Source: Variovorax boronicumulans (GTDB lineage: Bacteria > Pseudomonadota > Gammaproteobacteria > Burkholderiales > Burkholderiaceae_C). From it: a stretch of 64,000 nt of DNA. Below the pieces are notes generated by a model. That model saw only the letters and a program-made list of their open reading frames with translations, made no database searches and was not told the origin of the DNA. A program made the position numbers and the translations under genes. Below, in pieces: positions 27,699-36,852 of the stretch (position 1 is its first letter; each line of letters begins with the position of its first letter). The stretch is taken from contig NZ_JAUSSG010000002.1 of the NCBI RefSeq assembly GCF_030812215.1, positions 496,001 through 560,000 of the forward strand. The letters are read 5' to 3'.

Positions 27699-30506
27699 AT
27701 GGTGCAAGAGACCCGGTCCACCTGTCCGTACTGCGGCGTCGGGTGCGGCGTGATCATCGAATCCGACGGCGCGCAGATCACCGGCGTGCGCGGCGACCCC
27801 GACCACCCGGCCAACTTCGGGCGTCTCTGCACCAAGGGCTCTACGCTGCACCTGACGGCCACGGCGCCGGTCACGCGGCAGGCGCGGCTCCTGCAGCCGC
27901 TGCAGCGCCTGGTGCGGGGCGAGGCGCCCACGGCCGTGTCGTGGGATGCGGCGCTCGGCAACGCCGCGGGCAAGTTCGCACAGGTCATCCAGGACCACGG
28001 CCCCGATGCCATTGGCTTCTACATCTCGGGCCAGCTGCTGACCGAGGACTACTACGTTTTCAACAAGCTCGCCAAGGGCCTCATCGGCACCAACAACGTC
28101 GACACCAACTCGCGCCTGTGCATGAGCAGCGCGGTCGCCGGGTACAAGCAGACGCTGGGCGCCGATGCGCCGCCGGCCTGCTACGACGACCTGAAGCACG
28201 CCGACTGCCTGTTCATCGTGGGCAGCAACACGGCGTGGGCGCACCCGATTCTTTTTCGCCGCATCGAGGATGCAAAGGCGGCCAACCCCGCGATGAAGAT
28301 CGTGGTGGCCGATCCGCGCCGCACCGACACGGTCGAGATCGCCGACCTGTTCCTGCCGATCCAGCCCGGCACCGACGTGATGCTGTTCCACGGCATGCTG
28401 CACCTGATGCTGTGGGAAGGCTGGACCGACGCGAAGTACATCGCCGAGCACACCAACGGCTTCGACGCGCTGAAGGCCACGGTGCGCGAATGCACGCCCG
28501 ACAAGGTGGCGCAGGTCTGCGGCATCTCGAAGGACGACCTGCTCGCGGCCGCGCGGCTGTTCGCCACCTCGCCCGCCACGCTGAGCCTCTATTGCCAGGG
28601 CCTGAACCAGTCTTCGAGCGGCACGGCGAAGAACGCGGCGCTCATCAACCTGCACCTGGCCACCGGCCAGATCGGCAAGCCGGGCGCCGGCCCGTTCTCG
28701 CTCACCGGCCAGCCCAATGCGATGGGCGGACGCGAAGTGGGCGGCCTGGCCAACCTGCTGAGCGCGCACCGCGACCTGGCCAATCCCGCGCACCGCGCCG
28801 AGGTGGCTGCGCTCTGGGGCGTGCCGTCGGTGCCGGAGAAGCCGGGCAAGACCGCGGTCGAGATGTTCCAGGCCGCCGCCGACGGCGAGATCCGCGCGCT
28901 GTGGATCGCCTGCACCAACCCCGCCCAGTCGATGCCCGACCAGGCCACGGTGCGCCGCGCGCTGGAGCGTGCCGAGTTCGTGGTGGTGCAGGAGGCCTTC
29001 TCCACCACCGCCACCTGTGCTTTCGCCGACCTGCTGCTGCCCGCCACCACCTGGGGCGAAAAGGAAGGCAGCGTGACCAACAGCGAGCGCCGCATCTCGC
29101 GCGTGCGCCCGGCCATCGCCGCGCCGGGCGAAACGCGGCACGACTGGTCGATTGCCACCGACTTCGCGCGTCGGCTCGAACAGCGCCTGGGCCGTGCGGG
29201 CACGCTCTTTCCCTACGACACCGCCGAATCGGTCTGGAACGAGCACCGCGAGACCACGCGCGGGCGCGACCTGGACATCACGGGCCTGAGCTACGCGATG
29301 CTCGACGACCTCGGCCCGCAGCAATGGCCGCTGAAGGAAGGCGAAAGCAGCGGCCGGGCACGCCTGTATGAAGACGGGGTGTTCCCCACGGCCGACGGCC
29401 GCGCCCGCTTCGTCGACACGCCCTATGCGCCGGTGGCCGAGGCCCGCGAGGCGCGCTACCCCTTCTCGCTCAACACCGGGCGCCTGCGCGACCAGTGGCA
29501 CGGCATGAGCCGCACCGGCACCGTGGGTCGCCTGTTCGGCCATGTGGCCGAGCCCGTGGTGCAGATGAACCCGCAGGACATGGCGCGGCGCCAGATCAAC
29601 GAAGGCGACCTGGTGCACCTGACCTCGAAGCGCGGCTCGATCATGTTGCCCGCGCGCGCGAGCACCGAGATCGGCCTCAGCCAGGCCTTCGTCGCGATGC
29701 ACTGGGGCGAGGAGTACCTGAGCGGATGCTCGTCGACCGGCACGCGGCTGGCCGGCATCAACGCGCTCACCACGCCCGCCTACTGCCCCACCTCGAAGCA
29801 GCCCGAGCTCAAGCACACGGCGGTGAAGATCCTCAAGGCCGAGCTGCCGTGGTCGCTGCTCACGATGGCCTGGCTCCCGACCGACGAGGTGCTGGCGGTG
29901 CACCGCGCGCTGCAGCCGCTGATGGCGATGTTTCCGTTCGCGACCTGCGTGCCGTTCTCGGGCAGCACCAAGGACGCGGCGGGCGCCGAGCGCAGCGGCC
30001 TCCTGTTCCGCGCGGCGGCTCACGATGCGCCAGCCGATGCGCTGCTCGAACAGATCGAAACCCTGCTCGGCCTGCAAAGCCCCGACACCCTGCGCTACGC
30101 CGACCGCCGGCGCGGCCAGCGCCGTTCGGTGCGGCTGGTGCGCCGCGCCGACCAGAGTGCGGGCCTGGAAGCCTTTTTGCTCGCGGGCGACACCAGCGCC
30201 GAAGCCTGGATCGCCACGCTGCTGCGGGAAGAACTGCCGGCGCAGAGCTACGGTCGCCTGCTGCTCTCGCCCGGCGCCCGTGCGCCGCTGGCAGTGCAGT
30301 CGCGCGGAAAACCGGTCTGCACCTGCTTCAACGTGACCGATCTGGCGATCCAGTCCGAGCTGGGCCGTTGCGGCGGATCGGCCGACGAGCGGCTGGCCGC
30401 ACTGCAAGGAACGCTGAAATGCGGCACGAACTGCGGCTCGTGCATCCCGGAGCTCAAACGCATGATCCGCATGACGCCCGCCGAGGCCGTCCCCGAGGGG
30501 GCATAA
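27699..30506 (+). CDS. assimilatory nitrate reductase catalytic subunit with C-terminal BFD-like [2Fe-2S] domain
   Basis: This 935-residue cytoplasmic molybdenum enzyme reduces nitrate to nitrite. The N-terminal [4Fe-4S] ligands are Cys9, Cys12, Cys16 and Cys44 (CPYCGVGC ... LCTKG). The bis-MGD molybdopterin domains follow, with NTGRLRDQWHGMSRTG in the dinucleotide-binding C-terminal part. A final module has Cys874, Cys876, Cys912 and Cys915 (CTCFNV ... CGTNCGSC), a BFD-like [2Fe-2S] domain as in Klebsiella NasA. No separate electron-transfer subunit gene (NasB/NasC type) is in the cluster. The gene is also called nasA or nasC in different species, so no symbol is assigned. Confidence 0.95.
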   Translation: MVQETRSTCPYCGVGCGVIIESDGAQITGVRGDPDHPANFGRLCTKGSTLHLTATAPVTRQARLLQPLQRLVRGEAPTAVSWDAALGNAAGKFAQVIQDHGPDAIGFYISGQLLTEDYYVFNKLAKGLIGTNNVDTNSRLCMSSAVAGYKQTLGADAPPACYDDLKHADCLFIVGSNTAWAHPILFRRIEDAKAANPAMKIVVADPRRTDTVEIADLFLPIQPGTDVMLFHGMLHLMLWEGWTDAKYIAEHTNGFDALKATVRECTPDKVAQVCGISKDDLLAAARLFATSPATLSLYCQGLNQSSSGTAKNAALINLHLATGQIGKPGAGPFSLTGQPNAMGGREVGGLANLLSAHRDLANPAHRAEVAALWGVPSVPEKPGKTAVEMFQAAADGEIRALWIACTNPAQSMPDQATVRRALERAEFVVVQEAFSTTATCAFADLLLPATTWGEKEGSVTNSERRISRVRPAIAAPGETRHDWSIATDFARRLEQRLGRAGTLFPYDTAESVWNEHRETTRGRDLDITGLSYAMLDDLGPQQWPLKEGESSGRARLYEDGVFPTADGRARFVDTPYAPVAEAREARYPFSLNTGRLRDQWHGMSRTGTVGRLFGHVAEPVVQMNPQDMARRQINEGDLVHLTSKRGSIMLPARASTEIGLSQAFVAMHWGEEYLSGCSSTGTRLAGINALTTPAYCPTSKQPELKHTAVKILKAELPWSLLTMAWLPTDEVLAVHRALQPLMAMFPFATCVPFSGSTKDAAGAERSGLLFRAAAHDAPADALLEQIETLLGLQSPDTLRYADRRRGQRRSVRLVRRADQSAGLEAFLLAGDTSAEAWIATLLREELPAQSYGRLLLSPGARAPLAVQSRGKPVCTCFNVTDLAIQSELGRCGGSADERLAALQGTLKCGTNCGSCIPELKRMIRMTPAEAVPEGA

Positions 30507-30553
30507 GCCGACTCACATTCCGGCATAAGCGTTGCAGGACAATCCGCCTACCC

Positions 30554-31459
30554 ATGGGAATCAGCCAATACATCAAGGAAATCGGCCGCGGCGCGCGAGG
30601 CGCCAAGCCGCTCACGCGCGAACAGGCCACCGACCTGTTCAGCCAGGTGCTGGACGGCACCGTCACCGACCTGGAGATCGGCGGCTTCTGCCTCGCGATG
30701 CGCATCAAGGGCGAGACGCCCGAAGAGATGGCCGGTTTTCTCGACGCCACGCATGCGCGGCTGCAGCACATTCCCACCGGCGACCACCCGCTCATCGTGC
30801 TGCCCAGCTACAACGGCGCACGCAAGCTCCCGGTGCTCACCCCGCTGCTGGCGTTGCTGCTGGCCCGCGAAGGCCTGCCGGTGCTGGTGCACGGCAGCGC
30901 CACCGAGACGGCACGCGTGCTCGCCTCGAACGTGCTCGCCGCACTCGACGTGCCGCCCATGGCCGCCATCGGTCCCGTCGCCAGCGGCACCGTGGGCTTC
31001 GCCGCGACCGAGCTGCTGAACCCCGCGCTCAAGCGCCTGCTCGACGTGCGCCGCGTCGTCGGCCTTCGCAACCCCGGCCACAGCGTGGTCAAGCTGATGC
31101 AGCCAACCGCCGGCCCGGCCGTGGTGGTCGCCAGCTACACGCACCCCGAATACGCCCGCGTCATGGCCGAGACCTTCGAGCTGATGGGCACCACCGCCCT
31201 GCTCTCGCGCGGCCTCGAAGGCGAAGTGGTCTCCGACCCGCGCCGCACCGCGCAGATCGACGGCTTCGTGCGCGGCGTGCGCACTGAACTGCAGGCGCAG
31301 GCCAGCGGCACCGCGGCCGAAGTGCCCGGTCTGCCCAAGGAAATCGACGTCGCCACCACGGCCGACTACACGCGACGCGTATTGAACGGCGAGCTTCCCG
31401 TGCCCGAAGCCATCGCCGCACAGGTCGGGCACATCAAGCAACTGGCATCCCACGCATGA
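30554..31459 (+). CDS. ybiB: YbiB/TrpD2 family DNA-binding protein
   Basis: This 301-residue relative of anthranilate phosphoribosyltransferase (TrpD) has an N-terminal helical domain (TREQATDLFSQVLDG, EEMAGFLDAT) and a C-terminal domain. In place of the phosphoribosyl-binding GTGGD of true TrpD it reads LPSYNGARKLPVLTPLLA, so it should not be an active TrpD. Escherichia coli YbiB is known to bind nucleic acids. It lies 47 bases after the nitrate reductase gene and its stop overlaps the cobA start (ATGA), so it is part of the nitrate operon. Its role there is not established. Confidence 0.88.
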   Translation: MGISQYIKEIGRGARGAKPLTREQATDLFSQVLDGTVTDLEIGGFCLAMRIKGETPEEMAGFLDATHARLQHIPTGDHPLIVLPSYNGARKLPVLTPLLALLLAREGLPVLVHGSATETARVLASNVLAALDVPPMAAIGPVASGTVGFAATELLNPALKRLLDVRRVVGLRNPGHSVVKLMQPTAGPAVVVASYTHPEYARVMAETFELMGTTALLSRGLEGEVVSDPRRTAQIDGFVRGVRTELQAQASGTAAEVPGLPKEIDVATTADYTRRVLNGELPVPEAIAAQVGHIKQLASHA

Positions 31460-32256
31460 ACAACCCATCCACCCTCATCACCGGCCGCTGCACGCTGGTG
31501 GGCGCCGGCCCCGGCGACCCGGAACTGCTGACCATCAAGGCCGTCAAGGCGATCCAGGCCGCCACGGTGCTGCTGGTCGACGACCTCGTGAGCGACGAAG
31601 TCCTGGCCTATGCCCGCCCCGGCGCACGCATCGTGCACGTGGGCAAGCGCGGCGGCTGCAAGAGCACGCCGCAGGCCTTCATCGAGCGGCTGATGATCAC
31701 CGCGGTGCGCGAAGGCGACACCGTGGTGCGCCTGAAAGGCGGCGATCCGTTCATCTTCGGCCGCGGCGGCGAAGAGGTGGAGCACCTGCGCGAAGCCGGC
31801 ATCGAATGCGCGGTGGTCAACGGCATCACCGCGGGCCTCGCGGCGGTGACCTCGTTGGGCGTGCCGCTCACCCACCGCGACCATGCGCAAGGCGTGGTGT
31901 TCGTCACCGGCCACGCGAAGACCGGCGCGGGCGCGCAGGAAGACCCGACCGACTGGCGCGCGCTCGCCGCGATGGCGCACAACGCGCGCCTCACGCTGGT
32001 GATCTACATGGGCGTGTCGGGTGCAGCGCGCATCGAGCGCGAGCTGCTGCAAGGCCTGCCCGGCGACACGCCGGTCGCCGTGGTGCAGCACGCGAGCCTG
32101 CCGCACCAGCGCCACATCGCGACCACGCTCGACGGACTGCAGGCCCGCATCGCCGAAGCCGGGCTCGCGAGCCCCGCGGTGATCGTGGTGGGCGATGTGC
32201 TGCGCGGGTTGGCCGCGGCTGCGCTGCCGGTGGACGCAGACCGCTTCGGCACCTAA
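31456..32256 (+). CDS. cobA: uroporphyrinogen-III C-methyltransferase
   Basis: The enzyme methylates uroporphyrinogen III at C2 and C7 using S-adenosylmethionine to give precorrin-2, the first step toward siroheme, the cofactor of NirB. The 266-residue product has the family motifs LVGAGPGDPELLTIKAV, VRLKGGDPFIFGRGGEE, GITAGLAA and PLTHRDHA. It has only the SUMT domain; the oxidase/ferrochelatase half of CysG must be encoded elsewhere. Start overlaps the ybiB stop. The gene ends three bases from the convergent TolC-like gene. Confidence 0.95.
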   Translation: MNNPSTLITGRCTLVGAGPGDPELLTIKAVKAIQAATVLLVDDLVSDEVLAYARPGARIVHVGKRGGCKSTPQAFIERLMITAVREGDTVVRLKGGDPFIFGRGGEEVEHLREAGIECAVVNGITAGLAAVTSLGVPLTHRDHAQGVVFVTGHAKTGAGAQEDPTDWRALAAMAHNARLTLVIYMGVSGAARIERELLQGLPGDTPVAVVQHASLPHQRHIATTLDGLQARIAEAGLASPAVIVVGDVLRGLAAAALPVDADRFGT

Positions 32257-32259
32257 CCC

Positions 32260-33342
32260 TCAGAAACTCCCGACGAGCCCGGGCCGCGCGCGGAAAGCGG
32301 TGGCCTCCGGCACAGGACTCCCACGCAGCAGCACCGGCGTCCGGCTTCCGAGGCTCGCAACGAGCGCGATCCAGGCGATGGCCAGTTCGCCGTTGGCCGC
32401 GGCCATGCGCTGCTGGTCGAGCATCAGGCCCTGGAAGTCTTCCAGCATCCGGACTTCCGACATTTCCCCGCGGCTCATCTGCGCCTTCGAGCGCTCGAAT
32501 TCGTCTTTCGCCTCGTGCGTCCGCCGGGTCGCGTCGGCCGCCATGTGGTTCGAAGCCTGCAGCCTGCGCAAGGCCTCGGCGACCTCCGCGCGGCCTTGCG
32601 CGACGACCTGCGGAAAGAGCGGCGCGCCGGGCAAGTCCGCATCGGCAGGCGGATCGTTCTCGCCGGCATCTTCGGTGGCATCGATGGTGCCGGCGAGCAA
32701 GGCACGCGGCTCGATGCCGTAGAGCGACGCCGCCAGCTGGATGTCGTCGCGGTTCGCGAGCAGCGCCGTGGGCACGGCTTGCGGCAGCGAGGCCGCGAAG
32801 CGGGGCAGCCTGCGCTGCGCGACCTCGTCGGCGATCGCCTGGTTCAACGCTTCTTCCGACAGGCCGCAGCGCGCCACGAGAAACGCCAAGTTCGTTTGGC
32901 GCTGCGCCTCGACCTTCTTCACCGCTGCCGCCGCGCCGGCTTCGCGGCGCTTCAGCTCCCTGGCGAAGTCGTCGTGCAGCGCCGGGCTGGCCGCGACGAG
33001 TTGCGACTGCCGGCGCACCGCGGTGAGCGCGCTCTCGATGTAGGTCAGCTGCAGCGTCTGCACGACCAGCGCGACGTAGGCGGCCGAGATGCCGATCTCT
33101 GCAGCAGGCGCATCGAGATCGCTGCTGGCAGTCGCGCCGCGGCCCGCGTCGACGATCAACGCGTTCAGCGTCTCGCTGCCGAAGGCCGACCACCACGGGC
33201 GCGCGCCGCTGCGCAATGCAGGTGCCGCCTCGGGCATCGCCTCGTGCCGCGCCATCGCGTGGCTCGCGCTCACGCCCGAGCCGGCGCAGGCGATGCCCAG
33301 CGCACCGACAAGCATCGCCACCATCGATCGACTCACCATCAT
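32260..33342 (-). CDS. short TolC/NodT-like outer-membrane efflux protein
   Basis: The 360-residue protein has a signal peptide (MMVSRSMVAMLVGALGIACA) and then PWWSAFGSETLNALIVDAG, which resembles the N-terminal anchor of NodT/OprM-type outer-membrane factors. Long Ala/Arg/Glu-rich helices and LPQAVPTALLANRDDIQLAASLYG, matching the LPxxLPSxLLxRRPDI family motif, follow. At 360 residues it is about 100 shorter than typical members, so the beta-barrel part may be reduced. It is divergent from a secretin gene across 222 bases and has no RND or MFP partner. GGAG lies eight bases before the start. Function is uncertain. Confidence 0.65.
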   Translation of the reverse strand: MMVSRSMVAMLVGALGIACAGSGVSASHAMARHEAMPEAAPALRSGARPWWSAFGSETLNALIVDAGRGATASSDLDAPAAEIGISAAYVALVVQTLQLTYIESALTAVRRQSQLVAASPALHDDFARELKRREAGAAAAVKKVEAQRQTNLAFLVARCGLSEEALNQAIADEVAQRRLPRFAASLPQAVPTALLANRDDIQLAASLYGIEPRALLAGTIDATEDAGENDPPADADLPGAPLFPQVVAQGRAEVAEALRRLQASNHMAADATRRTHEAKDEFERSKAQMSRGEMSEVRMLEDFQGLMLDQQRMAAANGELAIAWIALVASLGSRTPVLLRGSPVPEATAFRARPGLVGSF

Positions 33343-33564
33343 TCGCTCGCTCCACGGGAATCCGAAAGCCGCGATGGTTCCCTGCAAATTCGGAGAAATC
33401 GGAGAGGCCGCAACAAGCCGCCGTTGCGCGCCATTGCATCCGTGCAACACAAGTTGCGATCCGTCGCGCTTCGGCAAGATTCCTCCCACATTGGGCGAAA
33501 CCATCCATCCGTCACAGGCAGGGCGCGCGTGTCGTTCGCGCCTCGCCCCACACGGAGAGAACCC

Positions 33565-35685
33565 ATGAAGACTTGCCCGCGCTCGCCGAGCGTCCTGCGA
33601 ACGCGACTGCGACCGAAACGATGGATCGGCGCTGCGGTTCTTCTTTCGCTCGCCGCGATGGCCGCGCATGCGCAGAACGCCGTCGAAGCCGTCACGAGCA
33701 CCGCGAGGGGCGACACGGAGCTGGTGCGCATCGACTTCAAGGAGCCGCTCGCCGCGCTGCCCACCGGCTTCGTCGTGCAGGAGCCGGCACGCATCGCGCT
33801 GGACTTTCCGGGCGTGACCAACGCCGTCGGGCGCTCGGCCATCGAATTCAACATCGGCAACCTGCGCACCGCCAACGTCGTGCAGGCCGGCGAGCGCTCG
33901 CGCGTGGTGCTGAACCTGCAGCGCGCGGCGACCTACCAGGCGGAGATCCAGGGGCGGTCGCTGCTGGTCTCGCTGCAGTCCGGCACGGGCCAGCAGCCGA
34001 AGACACCGGCCAACGCGGCGTTCGCCGAAGGCAGGGAGCGCCAGGTGACGCCGCTGCAGGACATCGATTTCCGCCGCGGCGGCGATGGCGCCGGCCGCGT
34101 GCTCATTTCCATGGGCAACAGCCAGCTCGGCGTGGACGTGCGGCGCCAGGGCGCGACGCTGGTGGCCGAGTTCATGCGGGCGTCGCTTCCCGAGGGGCTG
34201 CGGCGGCGCCTGGACGTGACCGACTTCGGCACGGCGGTCGACACGGTGAGCGCGCAGCAGCTCGGGGACCGGGTGCGCCTGTCGATCACCGCGCACGGCG
34301 ACTGGGAGCAGAGCGCCTACCAGACCGACGACCAGTTCGTCATCGAGGTGCGCGCGCGCAAGACCGATCCGGCCAGGCTCACGCAGGGCACCGGCTACAC
34401 CGGAGAGAAGCTCACGCTCAATTTCCAGAACGTCGACGTGCGCGCGCTGCTGCAGGTGATCGCGGACTTCACCGGCTTCAACGTGGTGACCTCCGACTCG
34501 GTCTCCGGCGCCCTCACGCTGCGGCTCAAGGAGGTGCCGTGGGACCAGGCGCTCGAAGTCATCCTGCAGGCGAAGAACCTGGGGCTGCGAAAGAACGGCA
34601 GCGTCCTCTGGATTGCGCCGAAGGACGAGATCAACGCCAAGGAAAAGGTCGAGCTGGAGGCGCAGGCCACGGTAGAGAACCTGGTGGCGCTGCGCACGCA
34701 GTCGTTCCAGCTCAACTATGCCAAGGCGGCGACGGTGGTGCAGAGCCTGACGGGCACGGGCGCCAACTCGGGCGGTGGCGGCAGCGGCGGCGCCACGGCC
34801 ACGCGCCTCTTGAGCACGCGCGGCAGCGCGATCGCGGAGGTGCGCACGAACCAGCTCTTCGTCACCGACACGCCCGCCCGCCTGGCCGAGGTGACGGAGC
34901 TCATCCGCAAGCTGGACGTGCCGGTGCGGCAGGTGCTGATCGAGGCGCGCATCGTGGAGGCCTCGGACACCTTCGGCAAGTCGCTCGGCGTGAAGCTGGG
35001 CGGCGGGGCCACGGGCAAGAACGCCTCCTTCGGCAGCAGCCCGACGGGCACCGACAACGCCTTCACCTCGTTCACCAACAGCAACTTCGTGAACCTGCCG
35101 GCCGGCGACGCGGGCGGCACCGGCAACAGCGCGGGGGCCTTCTCGCTGTCGCTCTTCAACTCGAGCTTCACGCGCATGCTGAACCTGGAAATCTCGGCGC
35201 TGGAGGCCGAGGGCAAGGGCCGGCTGGTGTCGAGCCCGCGGGTGGTGACGGCGGACCAGACCAAGGCGCTGATCGAACAGGGCGAAGAGATTCCGTACCA
35301 GCAGGCCACATCGAGCGGCGCGACCTCCATCTCGTTCCGCAAGGCGGTGCTCAAGCTCGAAGTGACGCCGCAGATCACGCCCGAGGGCAACATCATCCTC
35401 ACGCTCGACGTGAGCAAGGACGCGCGCGGCGTCAACACCTCGGCCGGCCCGGCCATCAACACCAAGCATGTGCAGACCGAGGTGCTGATCGACAACGGCG
35501 GCACCGTGGTGATCGGTGGCATCTTCGAACTGACCGAGACCAACGACGAATCGCGCGTGCCGGTGCTGGGCGAAGTGCCCTACCTGGGTGCGTTGTTTCG
35601 CAAACGCGAGCGAGCGCTCAACAAGACCGAAATGCTGGTGTTCATCACGCCGAAGATGATCGGGCGCACCAACGCGGCGCCCTGA
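33565..35685 (+). CDS. PilQ-like type IV pilus secretin
   Basis: This 706-residue outer-membrane secretin has a signal peptide (about residues 1-36, ending MAAHAQ). Two AMIN-type domains follow (about 40-140 and 165-270), then a secretin/TonB short N-terminal domain (TLNFQNVDVRALLQVIADFTGFN, near 290) and an N1-type domain. The C-terminal secretin ring domain begins at about 500, with LISSPRVVTADQTKALIEQG-like VSSPRVVTADQTKA and VPVLGEVPYLGALFR. This is the full architecture of PilQ. No pilMNOP genes surround it, which is unusual, since PilQ normally ends a pilMNOPQ operon. GGAGAG precedes the ATG. Confidence 0.87.
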   Translation: MKTCPRSPSVLRTRLRPKRWIGAAVLLSLAAMAAHAQNAVEAVTSTARGDTELVRIDFKEPLAALPTGFVVQEPARIALDFPGVTNAVGRSAIEFNIGNLRTANVVQAGERSRVVLNLQRAATYQAEIQGRSLLVSLQSGTGQQPKTPANAAFAEGRERQVTPLQDIDFRRGGDGAGRVLISMGNSQLGVDVRRQGATLVAEFMRASLPEGLRRRLDVTDFGTAVDTVSAQQLGDRVRLSITAHGDWEQSAYQTDDQFVIEVRARKTDPARLTQGTGYTGEKLTLNFQNVDVRALLQVIADFTGFNVVTSDSVSGALTLRLKEVPWDQALEVILQAKNLGLRKNGSVLWIAPKDEINAKEKVELEAQATVENLVALRTQSFQLNYAKAATVVQSLTGTGANSGGGGSGGATATRLLSTRGSAIAEVRTNQLFVTDTPARLAEVTELIRKLDVPVRQVLIEARIVEASDTFGKSLGVKLGGGATGKNASFGSSPTGTDNAFTSFTNSNFVNLPAGDAGGTGNSAGAFSLSLFNSSFTRMLNLEISALEAEGKGRLVSSPRVVTADQTKALIEQGEEIPYQQATSSGATSISFRKAVLKLEVTPQITPEGNIILTLDVSKDARGVNTSAGPAINTKHVQTEVLIDNGGTVVIGGIFELTETNDESRVPVLGEVPYLGALFRKRERALNKTEMLVFITPKMIGRTNAAP

Positions 35686-35710
35686 CAGCCGCCCCGTTCC
35701 GGGGCCCATG

Positions 35711-35726
35711 TGGCATGGAGCGTGCT
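35711..35726 (+). promoter_or_regulatory. putative sigma-54 promoter of the polyamine-type ABC operon
   Basis: TGGCATG-GAGC-GTGCT keeps the essential GG and GC pairs at correct spacing and differs from consensus at two scored positions. It lies 43 bases ahead of the ATPase start codon. Nitrogen control of an amine transporter would make sense. Confidence 0.55.
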
Positions 35727-35768
35727 TAGACCGTGCATGCCCGTCTCCCGCACGTTTTCCGCCCGGCA

Positions 35769-36794
35769 ATGAACGCCACCGCCCCGCTTCCGCCCGCCGC
35801 GGTCGAGATCGTCGCGCTCAGCAAGCGCTACGCCCCCGGTACGCCGGCCGCCGTCGATGCCATCGACCTGCGCATCGCCAGCGGCAGCTACTGCTGCCTG
35901 CTGGGCCCCTCGGGCTGCGGCAAGAGCACCACGCTGCGCATGATTGCGGGGCACGAATCGGTCACCAGCGGCGACATCCTCCTGGACAACCGCAACATCA
36001 CCAACCTGCCCGCGGCCGCGCGCGGCACGGCGATGATGTTCCAGAGCTTCGCGCTGTTCCCGCACCTCTCGGCCACCGACAACGTGGCCTTCAGCCTCAA
36101 GATGAAAGGCGTCGGCAAGGCCGAGCGCCAGAAGCGTGCGCGCGACCTGCTGGCGCGCGTCGCCATGGGCCACCTGGCCGAGCGCAAGCCCGGCGAACTC
36201 TCCGGCGGGCAGCAGCAGCGCGTGGCGCTGGCGCGCGCGCTCATCACCGAGCCGCGGGTGCTGCTGCTGGACGAACCGCTGTCGGCGCTCGATCCGTTCC
36301 TGCGCATCCAGATGCGCGCCGAGCTGCGGCGCTGGCAGAAGGAACTGGGCCTGACCTTCGTGCACGTGACGCACTCGCAGGAAGAAGCCATGGCGCTGGC
36401 CGACACGATGGTCGTCATGAACCACGGCGTGATCGAGCAGGTCGGCTCGCCGCACGAGATCTACAACCACCCCGTCAACGAATTCGTGGCGCGCTTCATG
36501 GGCGGCCACAACGTGATCGACACGCCCGCCGGACCGATCGCGGTGCGCAACGACCACATGCGGATCGCGCCGGGCCCCGACGCCAACGGCCTTGCCGCCG
36601 CGGTCACCGACGTCGAGTACCAGGGCACCTACGTGCTGCTCGGCCTGGCGCTGGAAGCCGCCGCGCCGGAGCGCCGGAACGTGTCGGTGCTGCTGGGCGA
36701 AGCCGCCTTTCTTGCGAGCCCCTATGCGCAGGGCGAGGCGGTTCGCCTGTCGTGGGCCGAGGCCGATGCGCGCGCGCTCGCCGTGGCCCCGTGA
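35769..36794 (+). CDS. polyamine-type ABC transporter ATP-binding protein
   Basis: This 341-residue ATPase is of the PotA/FutC class. Walker A GPSGCGKST, signature [16 protein letters not shown], Walker B VLLLDEPLSALD and switch His in VHVTHSQEEAMALAD are all present, followed by a C-terminal TOBE-like regulatory region (about residues 240-341). The ATG at 35769 is chosen because the putative sigma-54 promoter would start transcription near 35738, just after the alternative start at 35733. It heads an ATPase / binding protein / permease / permease operon. Confidence 0.88.
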   Translation: MNATAPLPPAAVEIVALSKRYAPGTPAAVDAIDLRIASGSYCCLLGPSGCGKSTTLRMIAGHESVTSGDILLDNRNITNLPAAARGTAMMFQSFALFPHLSATDNVAFSLKMKGVGKAERQKRARDLLARVAMGHLAERKPGELSGGQQQRVALARALITEPRVLLLDEPLSALDPFLRIQMRAELRRWQKELGLTFVHVTHSQEEAMALADTMVVMNHGVIEQVGSPHEIYNHPVNEFVARFMGGHNVIDTPAGPIAVRNDHMRIAPGPDANGLAAAVTDVEYQGTYVLLGLALEAAAPERRNVSVLLGEAAFLASPYAQGEAVRLSWAEADARALAVAP

Positions 36795-36852
36795 CCCCTT
36801 CCTTTCTTTTTCCTTTCGTTCGCCACTTCTTCTTTCTACGGAGACCCTTGCC

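Noticed and set aside
30554-31459. Annotation of the TrpD-like protein as anthranilate phosphoribosyltransferase
   Set aside because: The GTGGD phosphoribosyl-binding motif is missing and the gene sits in a nitrate operon, matching YbiB/TrpD2 instead.
35689-35708. CCCC/GGGG inverted repeat after the secretin gene as a terminator
   Set aside because: Very short stem with no T tract; it lies directly before the putative sigma-54 site.
32260-35769. A single 1169-codon minus-strand frame spanning the TolC-like gene and the secretin
   Set aside because: Only the part up to 33342 has a signal peptide, ribosome site and family motifs; the rest is antisense to a clear secretin.
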